From NCBI GenBank assembly GCA_965652565.1, contig CBFGWL010000005.1, positions 1 through 64,000 of the forward strand: a stretch of DNA of 64,000 nucleotides. The letters run 5' to 3'. The translations under genes and the position numbers were made by a program. The stretch comes from RSA11 sp965652565 (lineage in GTDB: Bacteria > Actinomycetota > Thermoleophilia > Solirubrobacterales > 70-9). Positions 8,943 to 20,351 of the stretch are shown here, one piece after another. A model generated the notes under the pieces. That model was not told the origin of the DNA and ran no database searches. It saw nothing but the letters and a program-made list of their open reading frames with translations. Numbering within the stretch: position 1 is the first letter of the stretch; every line of letters begins with the position of its first letter.

Positions 8943-9356
8943 ATGGACGCGCACGGCAGCGACGCGGAGACCTCGGTCGAGATCGAGATCCGCGGGCTCT
9001 CGATCTACACGCATCACGGCGTCTCCGACGCCGAGCAGGAGGTGGGGCAGCGGCTCGAGTTCGACGTGAGCTTCGACGTCCCCGCGCCGGACGCGCTGCT
9101 CACCGACCGGATCGAGGACACGATCGACTACGGCGAGGTGTGCGATCTGATCGCCCTCGCCGCCACCGAGCGCAGCTACAGGACGCTCGAGCGGCTCTGC
9201 CACGTGATCGTGGAGCGCCTCGTCGAGCGCTACGGCTGCGAGCACGTACGCGTGCGCGCCGCCAAGCCCGAGCCGCCCTTGCCGCTCTCGCTCGACCAGG
9301 TGGCGGTCGAGGTCGTCCACGACGCCGACCCCGACGACGAGGATGACGGCGCCTGA
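8943..9356 (+). CDS. folB: Dihydroneopterin aldolase
   Basis: Cleaves 7,8-dihydroneopterin to 6-hydroxymethyl-dihydropterin and glycolaldehyde. Family signatures include IYTHHGVSDAEQEVGQ, DYGEV, a Tyr-Lys-type late block VRAAKPEPPLP carrying the expected lysine, and an acidic tail (DADPDDEDD). 137 residues. ATG start with TAGATT (8930-8935) seven bases upstream. The 3' end overlaps folK by 14 bases, so the two are translationally coupled and supply consecutive steps of the pterin branch. Confidence 0.94.
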   Translation: MDAHGSDAETSVEIEIRGLSIYTHHGVSDAEQEVGQRLEFDVSFDVPAPDALLTDRIEDTIDYGEVCDLIALAATERSYRTLERLCHVIVERLVERYGCEHVRVRAAKPEPPLPLSLDQVAVEVVHDADPDDEDDGA

Positions 9357-9861
9357 GCAGGGCAGCGAGCGCGTCGGCTATCTCGGCCTGGGCTCGAACG
9401 TCGGCGAGCGCACCGCCAACCTGCGGCGCGCGGTCGAGCTGCTCGCAGAACACGGGGTGGTGGTCGAGGCTGTCTCGTCGGCGTACGAGACCGAGCCCGT
9501 CGGCGAGATCCTCGATCAGCCTGACTTCCTGAACGCTGCGGCGCGGATCCGCACCGACTTGGATCCCTTGCCGCTGCTCGACCTCTGCAAGGTCGTGGAG
9601 GCCGAGCTGGGCCGCGCCTTCGGCGGCCCGCGCCACGGCCCGCGGCCGATCGACGTGGACCTGCTTTTGCTCGGCGACATCGAGTTCGAGCACGAGCGCC
9701 TGCGCCTGCCGCACGCCGAGGTGACGAGCCGGCGCTTCGTGCTCGTGCCCCTGCTCGAGCTCGACCCGGACCTGGCGCTGCCCGACGGCACGCGCCTCGC
9801 CGACGTCCTCGCCGGCCTGGGCCCGGGGCAGCGCGTCGAGCGGGTCGGCCCGCTGCGCTAA
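9343..9861 (+). CDS. folK: HPPK, hydroxymethyldihydropterin pyrophosphokinase
   Basis: Transfers pyrophosphate from ATP to 6-hydroxymethyl-dihydropterin, making the substrate of FolP. Characteristic blocks are LGLGSNVGER, YETEPVG, QPDFLNAA and RHGPRPIDVDLLLLGD, the last holding the two magnesium-binding aspartates. 172 residues, about normal. The ATG lies within the folB 3' end. The stop overlaps by four bases the stop of the convergent GST-like gene. Confidence 0.95.
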   Translation: MTAPEQGSERVGYLGLGSNVGERTANLRRAVELLAEHGVVVEAVSSAYETEPVGEILDQPDFLNAAARIRTDLDPLPLLDLCKVVEAELGRAFGGPRHGPRPIDVDLLLLGDIEFEHERLRLPHAEVTSRRFVLVPLLELDPDLALPDGTRLADVLAGLGPGQRVERVGPLR

Positions 9862-10607
9862 GCGGCGCGCGTGGTCGCGAGCGGCTCGAGCCACGCCTCC
9901 GGCAGCACCGGAGGCAGATGACCGGGGTATTCCGGGATGACCTCGAGCGCGTGCTCGCCGGCCGGGCGCCCCTCGATGTGCGGGCGCAGGTCGTCGAGCG
10001 TGAGCGCCAGCCGGATCGACGCGGCGATCTGGAAGTCGGCCGCGGTGCGCCCGCCGAGGGTGCCGTCGGCGAGCCAGTCGTCGATCCGCTTCAGCATGCC
10101 GGGCAGGGCAGCGAGGTCGTCGCGCACCCGGGGGTCGTTGATCCCGTGCATGCGGAACTCGGCGGCGATGATCGGCGCCGCCGTCTTGACCGCGAGCCCG
10201 AGCGGCACGCCCAGCCGCGCGCCCTCGGCGTAGCTGCGCAGGGCGTCACGGTTGCGCTTGAAGGCGTTCCAGAGGATGCGGCGCACGGCGCGCTGCGGGA
10301 CCTCCTCGGCCCAGCGCTCGGCGTCCTCGATGGCCACGCGCTCGACCGGGTCGCTCGGGAAGAGCGCGGGCTCGGGCTGGATGCGGTCGAGCGCTTTGGA
10401 GATCGCGCGCGAGCCGGTGATCCGCTCGCCGTCGATGCGCAGCGAGGGGATCGTCGTGCCCGGGAAGCGCAGCGCCCAGAGCACCCCGTGGCTGACCACG
10501 GGCATGAGATCCACGCGGCGGTAGGCGATGCCCTTGTGCTCGAGCATGCCCCGCACCGCCATCGCCGGGTGCGAGCCGGGGATCACATAGAGGGTCGCGC
10601 GCGGCAC
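9858..10607 (-). CDS. Glutathione S-transferase-like protein
   Basis: A 249-residue protein with an N-terminal thioredoxin-like GST domain: LYVIPGSHPAMAVRGMLEHK, then the cis-Pro segment TTIPSLRIDG and the G-site SRAISKAL (about residues 52-72). An all-helical C-terminal domain follows. Actinobacteria generally lack glutathione, so it may use another thiol or be non-catalytic; that is inference. GTG start with a TAGGAA-like box seven bases before it. It converges on folK and breaks the folK-coaX-dus order on the opposite strand. Confidence 0.75.
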   Translation of the reverse strand: MPRATLYVIPGSHPAMAVRGMLEHKGIAYRRVDLMPVVSHGVLWALRFPGTTIPSLRIDGERITGSRAISKALDRIQPEPALFPSDPVERVAIEDAERWAEEVPQRAVRRILWNAFKRNRDALRSYAEGARLGVPLGLAVKTAAPIIAAEFRMHGINDPRVRDDLAALPGMLKRIDDWLADGTLGGRTAADFQIAASIRLALTLDDLRPHIEGRPAGEHALEVIPEYPGHLPPVLPEAWLEPLATTRAA

Positions 10608-10729
10608 AGCCGGATTCCTACCACGCGGCGCTCGCCGGGGTCCCCGGCCACCCGCGCGTCGCTGGGGGCGCGCTTGCGCGGCCGGGCGATCGGCGGCACC
10701 TACCGGCCGTCCGCGGGTATGTTGCGCGC

Positions 10730-11497
10730 GTGCTGCTCGCCGTCGACGTTGGCAACACTCAGACCCACCTCGGCGCCTTCAGAGGCGCCGAGCTGCTGGA
10801 GCACTGGCGGTTTCAGACCCGAGCCGGGATGACCGGCGACGAGATGGCCGAGCGCATCTCCGCGTTCATGGCGCTGCGCGGCATGGCGCTCAACGACGTG
10901 GAGGCCGTGATCGTCTCCTCCGTCGTGCCGCCCCTGGGCGCGCAGTACGAGCTGCTCGTCGAGCGCTACATCCCGGGCGGGCGCTTCTTCGCCATCGGCC
11001 CCGGCCTGCGCACGGGGATGCCGATCCGGATCGACAACCCCCACGAGGCGGGCGCCGACCGGCTCGTCAACGCGGTCGCCGCCTACGAGCGCTTCCAAAG
11101 CGCCTGCGTCGTCGTGGACTTCGGTACCGGCATCAACTTCGACGCCGTCTCGGCGGCCGGCGAGTACGTCGGCGGCGCGATCGCGCCGGGCGTCGAGATC
11201 TCGCTCACCGCGCTCACCGAGCGGGGCGCCCGCATCCCGCGCATCGATCTCGACGAGCCCGCCACCGCGATCGGCAAGTCCACGCGCGCGGCGATCCAGT
11301 CCGGCGTGGTCTACGGCTTCGCCGGCCTGATCGACGGCATCGCCGCGCGGATCGCGGACGAGCTGGGTGGCGACGTCCCCTTCGTCGCGACGGGCGGGCT
11401 GGCCGAGGCGATCGTGCCGTTCTGCGAGTCGATCAGCGAGGTGGACGAGCTGCTCACGCTCAAGGGCCTGCGCCTGATCTACGAGCGGAACGCGTAG
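10730..11497 (+). CDS. coaX: Type III pantothenate kinase
   Basis: First step of coenzyme A synthesis, phosphorylating pantothenate with ATP. ASKHA-fold motifs are DVGNTQTHLG at the N-terminus (phosphate 1), DNPHEAGADRLVNA, VVDFGTGINFDAV (phosphate 2) and GGAIAPGVEIS. 255 residues matches the type III family. GTG start with TATGTT (10718-10723) six bases before it, suggesting a leaderless transcript. Its place between the folate genes and dus matches the Bacillus neighbourhood in broad terms. Confidence 0.94.
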   Translation: MLLAVDVGNTQTHLGAFRGAELLEHWRFQTRAGMTGDEMAERISAFMALRGMALNDVEAVIVSSVVPPLGAQYELLVERYIPGGRFFAIGPGLRTGMPIRIDNPHEAGADRLVNAVAAYERFQSACVVVDFGTGINFDAVSAAGEYVGGAIAPGVEISLTALTERGARIPRIDLDEPATAIGKSTRAAIQSGVVYGFAGLIDGIAARIADELGGDVPFVATGGLAEAIVPFCESISEVDELLTLKGLRLIYERNA

Positions 11498-11533
11498 CGG
11501 GCGCGCGCGGCCGATCTGCTACAGCATTACCCC

Positions 11534-12550
11534 GTGCAGCCGCCGCTGACAGAGCCGTTTCGCATCGCGCATATCGAGCTGCCGAACCGCGTGCTGCTCG
11601 CGCCGCTCGCGGGGATCGGCAACTGGTTCGTGCGTCTGCAGGCGCGCCGCTACGGCGCGGGCCTCGCCGTGTCCGAGATGGTCTCGAGCTTCGCGATCAA
11701 GCACGGCAACGAGCGCACGCTGCGCGAGCTGCTCCGCATTCACCCCGAGGAGCACCCGGTCTCGATGCAGCTCTTCGGCCCCGACCCCGACGCGATGCGC
11801 GAGGCCGCCGCGCGCGTCGCGGAAGCCGGGGCGGACCTGATCGACCTGAACATGGGCTGTCCCGTGAAGAAGGTCCTGAAGACCGGCGCGGGCGCCGCGC
11901 TGCTGCGCGAGCCCGAGCGCGCCGTGGCGGTCGCGCGCGCGGCGCGGGAGGGTAGCGGCTTGCCGGTGACGGTCAAGCTGCGCTCGGGCGTCGAGCCGGG
12001 CGACCGCAGTGGCTACGAGCTGGCGCTGCGACTCGCCGACGACGCCGGCGTGGCGGCCATCGCCTTCCACCCGCGCCCCGCCGCGGTCCACCACAAGGGG
12101 AAGCCCGACTACGCGATGGCTCGCGAGCTGGTCGGCGAGCTGCGTGCGCGCGGCCACGACTGCCCCGTGATCATCTCGGGCGGCCTGCGCACGCCCGAGC
12201 GGGCGCGCCGGGCGTACGAGGAGTCCGGGGCTGACGCCGTGATGATCGCCCGCGGGGGCCTCGGCTACCCCTGGATCTTCGCGGAGCTGACGGGCCGCCG
12301 CCTGACGCCGCCGGAGCGCGACGAGATCATCGACGAGCTGCTCTGGGTGATCGCCCGGGCGCGCGAGCACTGGGGCCCGGACCGCGCCGTGCGCAACCTC
12401 CGCAAGTTCTATCCCTGGTATCTCGACCGGCTCGGAGTGCCGGGCCGGGAGGCCGACGCCTACCAGCGCACGGACTCGCTGGAGGAGGTCGAGGAGATGC
12501 TGGAGGGCCTGCGCGAGCGGCTTGCGGAACCCGTTCAGACGGCCGCTTGA
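11534..12550 (+). CDS. dusB: tRNA-dihydrouridine synthase (DusB type)
   Basis: FMN-dependent reduction of uridines in the tRNA D-loop. The TIM barrel begins with LPNRVLLAPLAGIGNWFVR. The catalytic cysteine lies in NMGCPVKKVLKTGAGAALL, followed by VTVKLRSG, FHPRPAAVHHKG and the flavin-phosphate block MIARGGLG. 338 residues. GTG start with CAGCAT (11522-11527) six bases upstream as a weak -10 box. The 3' end carries the promoter that drives greA. Confidence 0.93.
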   Translation: MQPPLTEPFRIAHIELPNRVLLAPLAGIGNWFVRLQARRYGAGLAVSEMVSSFAIKHGNERTLRELLRIHPEEHPVSMQLFGPDPDAMREAAARVAEAGADLIDLNMGCPVKKVLKTGAGAALLREPERAVAVARAAREGSGLPVTVKLRSGVEPGDRSGYELALRLADDAGVAAIAFHPRPAAVHHKGKPDYAMARELVGELRARGHDCPVIISGGLRTPERARRAYEESGADAVMIARGGLGYPWIFAELTGRRLTPPERDEIIDELLWVIARAREHWGPDRAVRNLRKFYPWYLDRLGVPGREADAYQRTDSLEEVEEMLEGLRERLAEPVQTAA

Positions 12551-12563
12551 GCGCCGCTATAAT
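12534..12563 (+). promoter_or_regulatory. Promoter for greA
   Basis: TTCAGA (12534-12539), an 18-base spacer and a perfect TATAAT (12558-12563). It straddles the dus stop codon. The transcript would carry a leader of roughly 110 bases before greA, unlike the leaderless genes around it. Confidence 0.6.
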
Positions 12564-12678
12564 CCCGCGCTCAGCCCGAGTCGTGCGCCCGGACACCGCG
12601 TACGAATCGGGCCTTTGTACATGAATGAGGCCTGCGCCTGGCGCGGGCCAAAAGCAACCAGGAAAGGTCCCCAAGAAC

Positions 12679-13158
12679 TTGGCTCGCGAGACCCCGATCA
12701 CACAGGAAGGCCTGGAGAAGCTCAAGGCCGAGATCGAGTACCTCTCCACGACCAAGCGTCGTGAGGTGGCGGAGCGCATCAAGGAAGCGCGGGAGTTCGG
12801 CGACATCTCGGAGAACTCCGAGTACGACGACGCGAAGAACGAGCAGGCTCTGCTCGAGCAGCGGATCGCGCAGCTCGAGGAGCGGCTCCGCCGGGCGACC
12901 GTCATCGACGCCTCGCAGATCGACAACGACGTCGTGCAGGTCGGCAATCGCGTCTACGTGAAGGACCAGAAGTCCGGCGAATCCAAGAAGTTCCAGATCG
13001 TCGGATCGACCGAGGCAAACCCGGCCGAGCAGAAGCTCTCGAACGAGTCGCCGATCGGCAAGGCGCTCCTCGGCCACAAGCGCGGCGACATCGTCACGAT
13101 CGACGTGCCGCGCGGCCCCAAGAAGAAGCTCAAGATCACGAAGATCGAGGCGGTCTGA
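12679..13158 (+). CDS. greA: Transcription elongation factor GreA
   Basis: Binds the RNA polymerase secondary channel and stimulates cleavage of backtracked RNA. The N-terminal coiled coil includes the catalytic acidic tip GDISENSEYDDAKNEQ. The C-terminal FKBP-like domain ends SPIGKALLGHKRGDIV. I start at TTG 12679, giving MARETPITQEGLEKL, the usual GreA N-terminus, because AGGAAAGG lies about 12 bases upstream. The in-frame ATG at 12625 would add 18 residues unlike the family. 159 residues. A perfect hairpin overlaps the stop codon. Confidence 0.93.
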   Translation: MARETPITQEGLEKLKAEIEYLSTTKRREVAERIKEAREFGDISENSEYDDAKNEQALLEQRIAQLEERLRRATVIDASQIDNDVVQVGNRVYVKDQKSGESKKFQIVGSTEANPAEQKLSNESPIGKALLGHKRGDIVTIDVPRGPKKKLKITKIEAV

Positions 13159-13167
13159 GCCGCCTCG
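13146..13167 (+). terminator. Hairpin across the greA stop codon
   Basis: CGAGGCGG (13146-13153) pairs perfectly with CCGCCTCG (13160-13167) around a loop holding the stop codon. A second GC-rich inverted repeat (13166-13193) follows. No U-tract is present, so this is a terminator candidate of the GC-rich actinobacterial kind. Confidence 0.45.
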
Positions 13168-13234
13168 CTCCCGTGGGCGCGCGCCGGGGAGCGCGGTGCC
13201 GCCGCGCGCCCGGGCGCGCTAGGCTCGCCGCCGC

Positions 13235-14737
13235 GTGACGAGCGAATCCGACAACACCCCCGAGGCCGAGCGCGAAGAATCCGCCGAGCAGCCGGCGGTC
13301 ATCGCCGAGCGCCGCGAGAAGCTCGCGCGCCTGCGCGATGAGGGCATCGAGCCTTTCCCGTACAGCTTCCCCGACCGCGTCGAGATCGCCTCGGTGCGCG
13401 AGGCGCACGAGGGTCTCGAGGCGGGGGAGGAGACCGACGCGTCCTATCGCGTCGCGGGCAGGATTACGGCCCGCCGCGACATGGGCCGCTCGGCGTTCAT
13501 CGACCTCGTGGATCGCTCGGGCAAGCTGCAGCTGCAGTCGCGCACCAACGAGCTCGGCGAGCGGCACGACGCGCTCGTCGGCCTTGACCTCGGCGACATC
13601 ATCGGCGTCGAGGGGACGGCCTTCCGCAGCCGGCGCGGCGAGCTCTCCCTGCGCCTGACCGACTGGACGCTGCTCGCCAAAAGCCTGCGACCGCCGCCCG
13701 ACAAGTTCCACGGCCTGGAGGACATCGAGGTCCGCTACCGGCACCGCGAACTCGACCTGATCGCCAATGAGGAGGTCCGCGAGCGCTTCATCGCCCGCGC
13801 CAAGGCGGTCGCCGAGATCCGCCGCTGGCTGGACGACCGGGGCTTCATCGAGGTGGAAACCCCCGTGCTCCAGCCGATCTACGGCGGCGCGCTGGCCCGG
13901 CCGTTCGTGACCCACCACAACGCGCTCGACCGGGACTTCTACCTGCGCATCGCGACCGAGCTCTACCTGAAGCGCTGCATAGTCGGCGGGCTGGAGCGCG
14001 TGTATGAGCTTGGCAAGGACTTCCGCAACGAGGGCATCTCGTTCAAGCACAACCCCGAGTTCACGATGCTCGAGTGGTACGAGGCGTACGCCGACTACGA
14101 CGACGCGGCGAAGCGCCTGGAGGAGCTCGTCGCCCACGTCGCCCAGGAGGTCTTGGGCACGACCGTCGTCGAGCGCGACGGTCAGAAGATCGACCTCGCG
14201 CCGCCGTGGCGCCGGGTGACCCTGCGCGACGCGATCCGCGAGGAGACCGGCATCGACGTGATGGAGCACCCCACGCGCGAGGCGCTCGCCGAGGCGATGG
14301 GCGCGGAGCCCGATCCCGAGGAGGGGTGGGGCAAGCTCGTCGACGGGCTGCTCTCCAAGGAGGTCGAGCCGAAGCTCATCCAGCCGACGTTCATCTACGA
14401 CTACCCCGTCGAGATGTCCCCGTTCGCGAAGCGCCACCGCAGCGAGGAGGGGCTCGTCGAGCGCTGGGAGGCGTACGTCGGCGGCTTTGAGATCGCGAAC
14501 GCCTTCTCGGAGCTCAACGACCCGGACGAGCAGCGCCGCCGCTTCGAGCAGCAGGCGGAGGAGATCGCCCGCGGCGACGAAGAGGCCCAGCCGATGGACC
14601 TCAACTACATCCAGGCCCTCGAGGCCGGCATGCCGCCCACCGGCGGCGTCGGGCTCGGCATCGACCGCCTGATCATGCTGCTCACCGGGACGCACAGCCT
14701 GCGCGAGGTCGTGCTCTTCCCGGCGATGCGCGACTGA
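13235..14737 (+). CDS. lysS: Lysyl-tRNA synthetase, class II
   Basis: Charges tRNA-Lys. The N-terminal OB-fold (about residues 70-170: AGRITARRDMGRSAFIDL) binds the anticodon. The catalytic core has motif 1 around RWLDDRGFIEVETPVL, motif 2 FRNEGISFKHNPEFTMLEWY and motif 3 GLGIDRLIMLLTG. 500 residues, full length, with an acidic N-terminal extension. GTG start; TAGGCT (13220-13225) lies nine bases before it. The dus-greA-lysS order is a variant of the Bacillus dus-lysS pair. Confidence 0.97.
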   Translation: MTSESDNTPEAEREESAEQPAVIAERREKLARLRDEGIEPFPYSFPDRVEIASVREAHEGLEAGEETDASYRVAGRITARRDMGRSAFIDLVDRSGKLQLQSRTNELGERHDALVGLDLGDIIGVEGTAFRSRRGELSLRLTDWTLLAKSLRPPPDKFHGLEDIEVRYRHRELDLIANEEVRERFIARAKAVAEIRRWLDDRGFIEVETPVLQPIYGGALARPFVTHHNALDRDFYLRIATELYLKRCIVGGLERVYELGKDFRNEGISFKHNPEFTMLEWYEAYADYDDAAKRLEELVAHVAQEVLGTTVVERDGQKIDLAPPWRRVTLRDAIREETGIDVMEHPTREALAEAMGAEPDPEEGWGKLVDGLLSKEVEPKLIQPTFIYDYPVEMSPFAKRHRSEEGLVERWEAYVGGFEIANAFSELNDPDEQRRRFEQQAEEIARGDEEAQPMDLNYIQALEAGMPPTGGVGLGIDRLIMLLTGTHSLREVVLFPAMRD

Positions 14738-14807
14738 TCGGCGCCGTTCCGACGCCGGATGAGTAACCGGCGCACGCGCGGGCGCCCCGCGCTTAGACCC
14801 GCGCGCC

Positions 14808-15524
14808 GTGAATCTGTTGCCGGGGATCATCGGCGAGCGTCTCGACGCGCGCCGGATCCGCAAGGCCAAGTTCGGCCTGGTCGATCGCGCCTGCCGTGAC
14901 CACGGCGTGCGCTCGCTCGCCGACCTCGGGGGTTGCTGGGGCGTCGACGGCGCCTACCTCTTCCACGCCGTCGACAACCATCCGATCGAGCGTGCCGTCG
15001 AGGTCGACACCCACCCTACGCCCGGTTTCCGCGAGCGGGCCGCGCGCCACAAGAACGTCGAGCTCGTGCGGAGCAATTTCGGCTCGCCGGATGCGGTGCA
15101 GGCGGTCGGCGACGTCGACGCGGTGATCCTCTATGACGTGCTGCTGCACCAGGTGGACCCCGACTGGGACGAGGTGCTCGGCGCGTACGGCGAGCGCGTG
15201 CGGTGCCTGATCGTCTTCAACCAGCAGTGGACCGGCGGGTCCGAGACCATCCGGCTCCTCGACCTCGGCCCCGACGAGTACCTGCGCAACGTGCCGCTGC
15301 GCGAGTTCCACGAGCGGGCGCTCGAGCGGCTTGAGGAGATCCACCCCGAGCACGGGCGCCCGTGGCGCGACGTGCATCACATCATCTGGCAGTGGGGGAT
15401 CACCGACGCGGACCTGGAGCGCCGCGCCGCCGAGCTCGGCTTCGAGCGCGCCTTCTACGAGGACGTCGGCCGGTTCCCAGGGCTCGAGAACTTCCGCAAC
15501 CGGGCCTTCTTGTTCGTGCGGTGA
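14808..15524 (+). CDS. Class I SAM-dependent methyltransferase-like protein
   Basis: A 238-residue soluble protein. SLADLGGCWGVDGAYLFHAV (about residues 36-55) matches the glycine-rich SAM loop of class I methyltransferases, then VEVDTHP supplies the acidic residue after strand 2, and DAVILYDVLLHQVDP resembles motif IV. The substrate is unknown. GTG start with TAGACC eight bases before it, a weak -10. It sits between lysS and clpC, where Firmicutes carry ctsR-mcsAB, so it is an insertion relative to that order. Confidence 0.65.
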   Translation: MNLLPGIIGERLDARRIRKAKFGLVDRACRDHGVRSLADLGGCWGVDGAYLFHAVDNHPIERAVEVDTHPTPGFRERAARHKNVELVRSNFGSPDAVQAVGDVDAVILYDVLLHQVDPDWDEVLGAYGERVRCLIVFNQQWTGGSETIRLLDLGPDEYLRNVPLREFHERALERLEEIHPEHGRPWRDVHHIIWQWGITDADLERRAAELGFERAFYEDVGRFPGLENFRNRAFLFVR

Positions 15525-15897
15525 GCTTCGCCGCTCTCCCGGCGCAAGTCGCTGAGCGGGCCTGAGCGCCGCACTGATCGTTGCGGGAGCCGCCCCTTCG
15601 GAACGGGAAATCCCGGACTTTGCAGGGACCTTGGTTTCGCCCTTCGCAAGCCCGAAAGCGGGTGGGTTGCCCCAGGTATACTCGTCACTCGCCGTAGTTC
15701 GACAAGACCGGAGGTTCTAATCCGCGGCACCTAACGCCGAGAAAGTGGATGGAGCTTCCGGCGATCGTGCGTTCCTTCGCACCGTCGCCCGGGAGTAACG
15801 ACCAACGAGTCGGCCATACTGGATCGGAGAGGTTTAAGCAGCGGCAGTTAGAGCTAAGCCGGACGGACGAGCGCACCCAAGCAAAGGCAGGACCCCA
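15525..15897 (+). other. Intergenic region upstream of clpC
   Basis: 373 bases with no reading frame whose codon use fits the neighbours. A TATACT (15677-15682) could be a -10 box but lacks a recognisable -35. No CtsR, HspR/HAIR or CIRCE operator was recognised. A T-arm-like string near 15713-15723 does not fold as tRNA. It probably holds the clpC promoter and a leader. Confidence 0.4.
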
Positions 15898-18480
<2,583 letters not shown>

Positions 18481-18506
18481 CGCCCAGCGCAAACGCAACG
18501 TTCGAG

Positions 18507-18534
18507 ACGGGCGGCCCACGGGCCGCCCGTTTCC
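18507..18534 (+). terminator. Rho-independent terminator of clpC
   Basis: A perfect 10-bp stem, ACGGGCGGCC/GGCCGCCCGT with loop CACG, followed by TTTCC. It lies 26 bases after the clpC stop. Confidence 0.75.
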
Positions 18535-18550
18535 ATTCCACCACCCCACG

Positions 18551-18612
18551 CGCAACTAACCACCCAGCGTGTGGTCGGCTCGACGCCCGCCGGGAAGAGA
18601 TGTGACGAGGGG
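18551..18612 (-). repeat. 62-bp repeat, copy A (inverted relative to B and C)
   Basis: Read on the minus strand this matches copies B (20352-20413) and C (22283-22344) without gaps. The last 24 bases, beginning CCACACGCTGGGTGGTTAGT, are identical in all three. The upstream part keeps TCGT-AC, a GGCGGGCG block and CGAG. It lies just after the clpC terminator and marks the left edge of the insertion between clpC and radA. Confidence 0.85.
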
Positions 18613-18708
18613 CGCACGAGCGTGTGATGCCCCCGGCGTGGCCCGCGGCACGGCATGAAAAAGGGGCGCCGCAGCGCCCGCCCATCGTCACTTTATATCG
18701 CAGGGGAC

Positions 18709-18722
18709 GCCCTCATGAGGGC
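18709..18722. promoter_or_regulatory. Perfect 14-bp palindrome, possible operator
   Basis: GCCCTCATGAGGGC is a perfect palindrome 61 bases before the monooxygenase start. TATAAC (18736-18741) follows closely as a possible -10 box, so a repressor bound here would cover the promoter. It could also be a small hairpin. Confidence 0.35.
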
Positions 18723-18782
18723 CTGAGGAGTGCCCTATAACCGCCCGAGCGCACATTGAGCGAGGCGAGCGAAGGAGCGGTT

Positions 18783-20282
18783 TTGAGGACGAATGAACAC
18801 GAGGTGGTGATCGCCGGCGGCGGCCCCGCGGGCACGATGCTGGCGGCGGAGCTGGCGCTGGCCGGCGTGGATGTGGCGGTTGTGGAGCGCCGGCCCGACC
18901 ATGAGCTCGCGGGCTCGCGGGCGGGGGGCTTGCACGCGCGAGCGCTCGAGGTGCTCGACCAGCGCGGCGTGGTCGATCGCTTCCTCGCCGAGGGTCAGCC
19001 GGCCCAGGTCGCGACCTTCGGGTCGGCGGCGCTCGACATGAGCGACCTGCCCACGCGCCACCCCTACACGCTGGGCCTCTGGCAGAACAAGATCGAGCGC
19101 ATCCTGGGCGCCTGGCTCGCGGAGCTCCCGGCGCGGGTCCTCTACGGGCACGAGGCGTCGGGCTTCACCCAGGACGACGCGGGCGTCGAGATCCATCTCG
19201 CGGACGGCGGGATGCTCCGGGCGCAGTACCTCGTCGGGTGTGACGGTGGCCGCAGCCTCGTGCGCAAGGCCGCGGGCATCGCCTTCCCCGGCTGGGAGCC
19301 GACGCAGAGCAACCTGATCGCCGAGGTGGAGATGGCGGAGACCCCGGAGCTGGGCATTCGCCACGACGAGGCCGGCACGCACGGCATCGGCAGGGTGGAC
19401 TACGAGATCCGCGACGGCGAGATCGTCTACGCCGACCGCGGCCCGGTGCGGGTCATGCTGACGGAGCGCGAGCTCCGGACCGCCGAGCCGACCCTGGACG
19501 AGCTGCGCGCGGCGCTGACCGCCGTGTACGGGACTGACTTCGGCGTGCACAGCCCGATCTGGCTCTCGCGGTTCACGGACGCGACCCGGCAAGCGGCGAC
19601 CTACCGCAACGGCCGCGTGCTGCTCGCGGGCGACGCGGCGCACGTGCACTCGCCGGCGGGCGGCCAGGGGCTCAGCCTCGGCATCGGGGACGCGGTGAAC
19701 CTGGGCTGGAAGCTGGCCCAGGTCGTGCGCGGCGTCTCCCCGGAGAGCCTGCTCGACACCTACCACGCCGAGCGCCACCCGGTCGCCGCTCGCGCGCTGC
19801 GCTACACGATGGCCCAGAGCGCGCTTCAGCGCCGCGACGAACGCATCCAGGCGGCGAACGAGATCGTCGCAGAGGTGGCCGCGCTCGACGAGCCCAGGCG
19901 CCGGCTCGCCGCGATGATCTCGGGCTTGGACATCCGCTACGAACTGGGCGAGGGCCATCCGCTCCTGGGCCGCCGGATGCCGGATTTCGATCTGCGTACG
20001 TCCGGCGGCGGGGTGCGAGCCTACGAGCTGCTGCACGACGCGCGGCCGGTGCTGCTGGAGCTTGGCGAGCCGGGCGGGCTCGACATCGCCGGCTGGTCGG
20101 ATCGGGTCAGGCGGGTGGAGGCCGCGTACGACGGCGCCTGGGAGCTGCCGGTGATCGGCGAGGTCGGCGCGCCGGAAGCGGTCCTGATCCGGCCCGACGG
20201 CCACGTTGCGTGGGTAGGGGAGGGCAGCGACGAAGGGCTCGCGGAGGCGCTCACCCGGTGGTTCGGGCCGGCGCGTAGCTGA
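18783..20282 (+). CDS. FAD-dependent aromatic-ring monooxygenase (PheA/TfdB type)
   Basis: A flavoprotein hydroxylase of about 499 residues, probably acting on phenolic compounds with NAD(P)H and oxygen. The FAD dinucleotide loop VVIAGGGPAGTMLAAELAL is at the N-terminus. DGGRSLVRKAAG is the DG motif, and GDAAHVHSPAGGQG is the GD motif holding the ribityl chain. The C-terminal 130 residues are the thioredoxin-like domain of the phenol-hydroxylase group. I start at TTG 18783, with AAGGAG five bases upstream, rather than TTG 18756. It is flanked by inverted repeat copies A and B. Confidence 0.88.
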   Translation: MRTNEHEVVIAGGGPAGTMLAAELALAGVDVAVVERRPDHELAGSRAGGLHARALEVLDQRGVVDRFLAEGQPAQVATFGSAALDMSDLPTRHPYTLGLWQNKIERILGAWLAELPARVLYGHEASGFTQDDAGVEIHLADGGMLRAQYLVGCDGGRSLVRKAAGIAFPGWEPTQSNLIAEVEMAETPELGIRHDEAGTHGIGRVDYEIRDGEIVYADRGPVRVMLTERELRTAEPTLDELRAALTAVYGTDFGVHSPIWLSRFTDATRQAATYRNGRVLLAGDAAHVHSPAGGQGLSLGIGDAVNLGWKLAQVVRGVSPESLLDTYHAERHPVAARALRYTMAQSALQRRDERIQAANEIVAEVAALDEPRRRLAAMISGLDIRYELGEGHPLLGRRMPDFDLRTSGGGVRAYELLHDARPVLLELGEPGGLDIAGWSDRVRRVEAAYDGAWELPVIGEVGAPEAVLIRPDGHVAWVGEGSDEGLAEALTRWFGPARS

Positions 20283-20351
20283 GCGCGTGGCGTTCCCGGC
20301 CGACGGCGACGGTGGGTGTTGCCCGCCGCCGCGGTTGCTCCACGGCGCGCG

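Noticed and set aside
15654..15682. TATACT as clpC promoter
   Set aside because: No -35 hexamer at 16-19 bases; kept only as a possibility in the region entry.
15700..15745. Possible tRNA from GGTTCTAATCC
   Set aside because: No T-stem pairing, no acceptor stem and no anticodon arm; T at position 57 is wrong.
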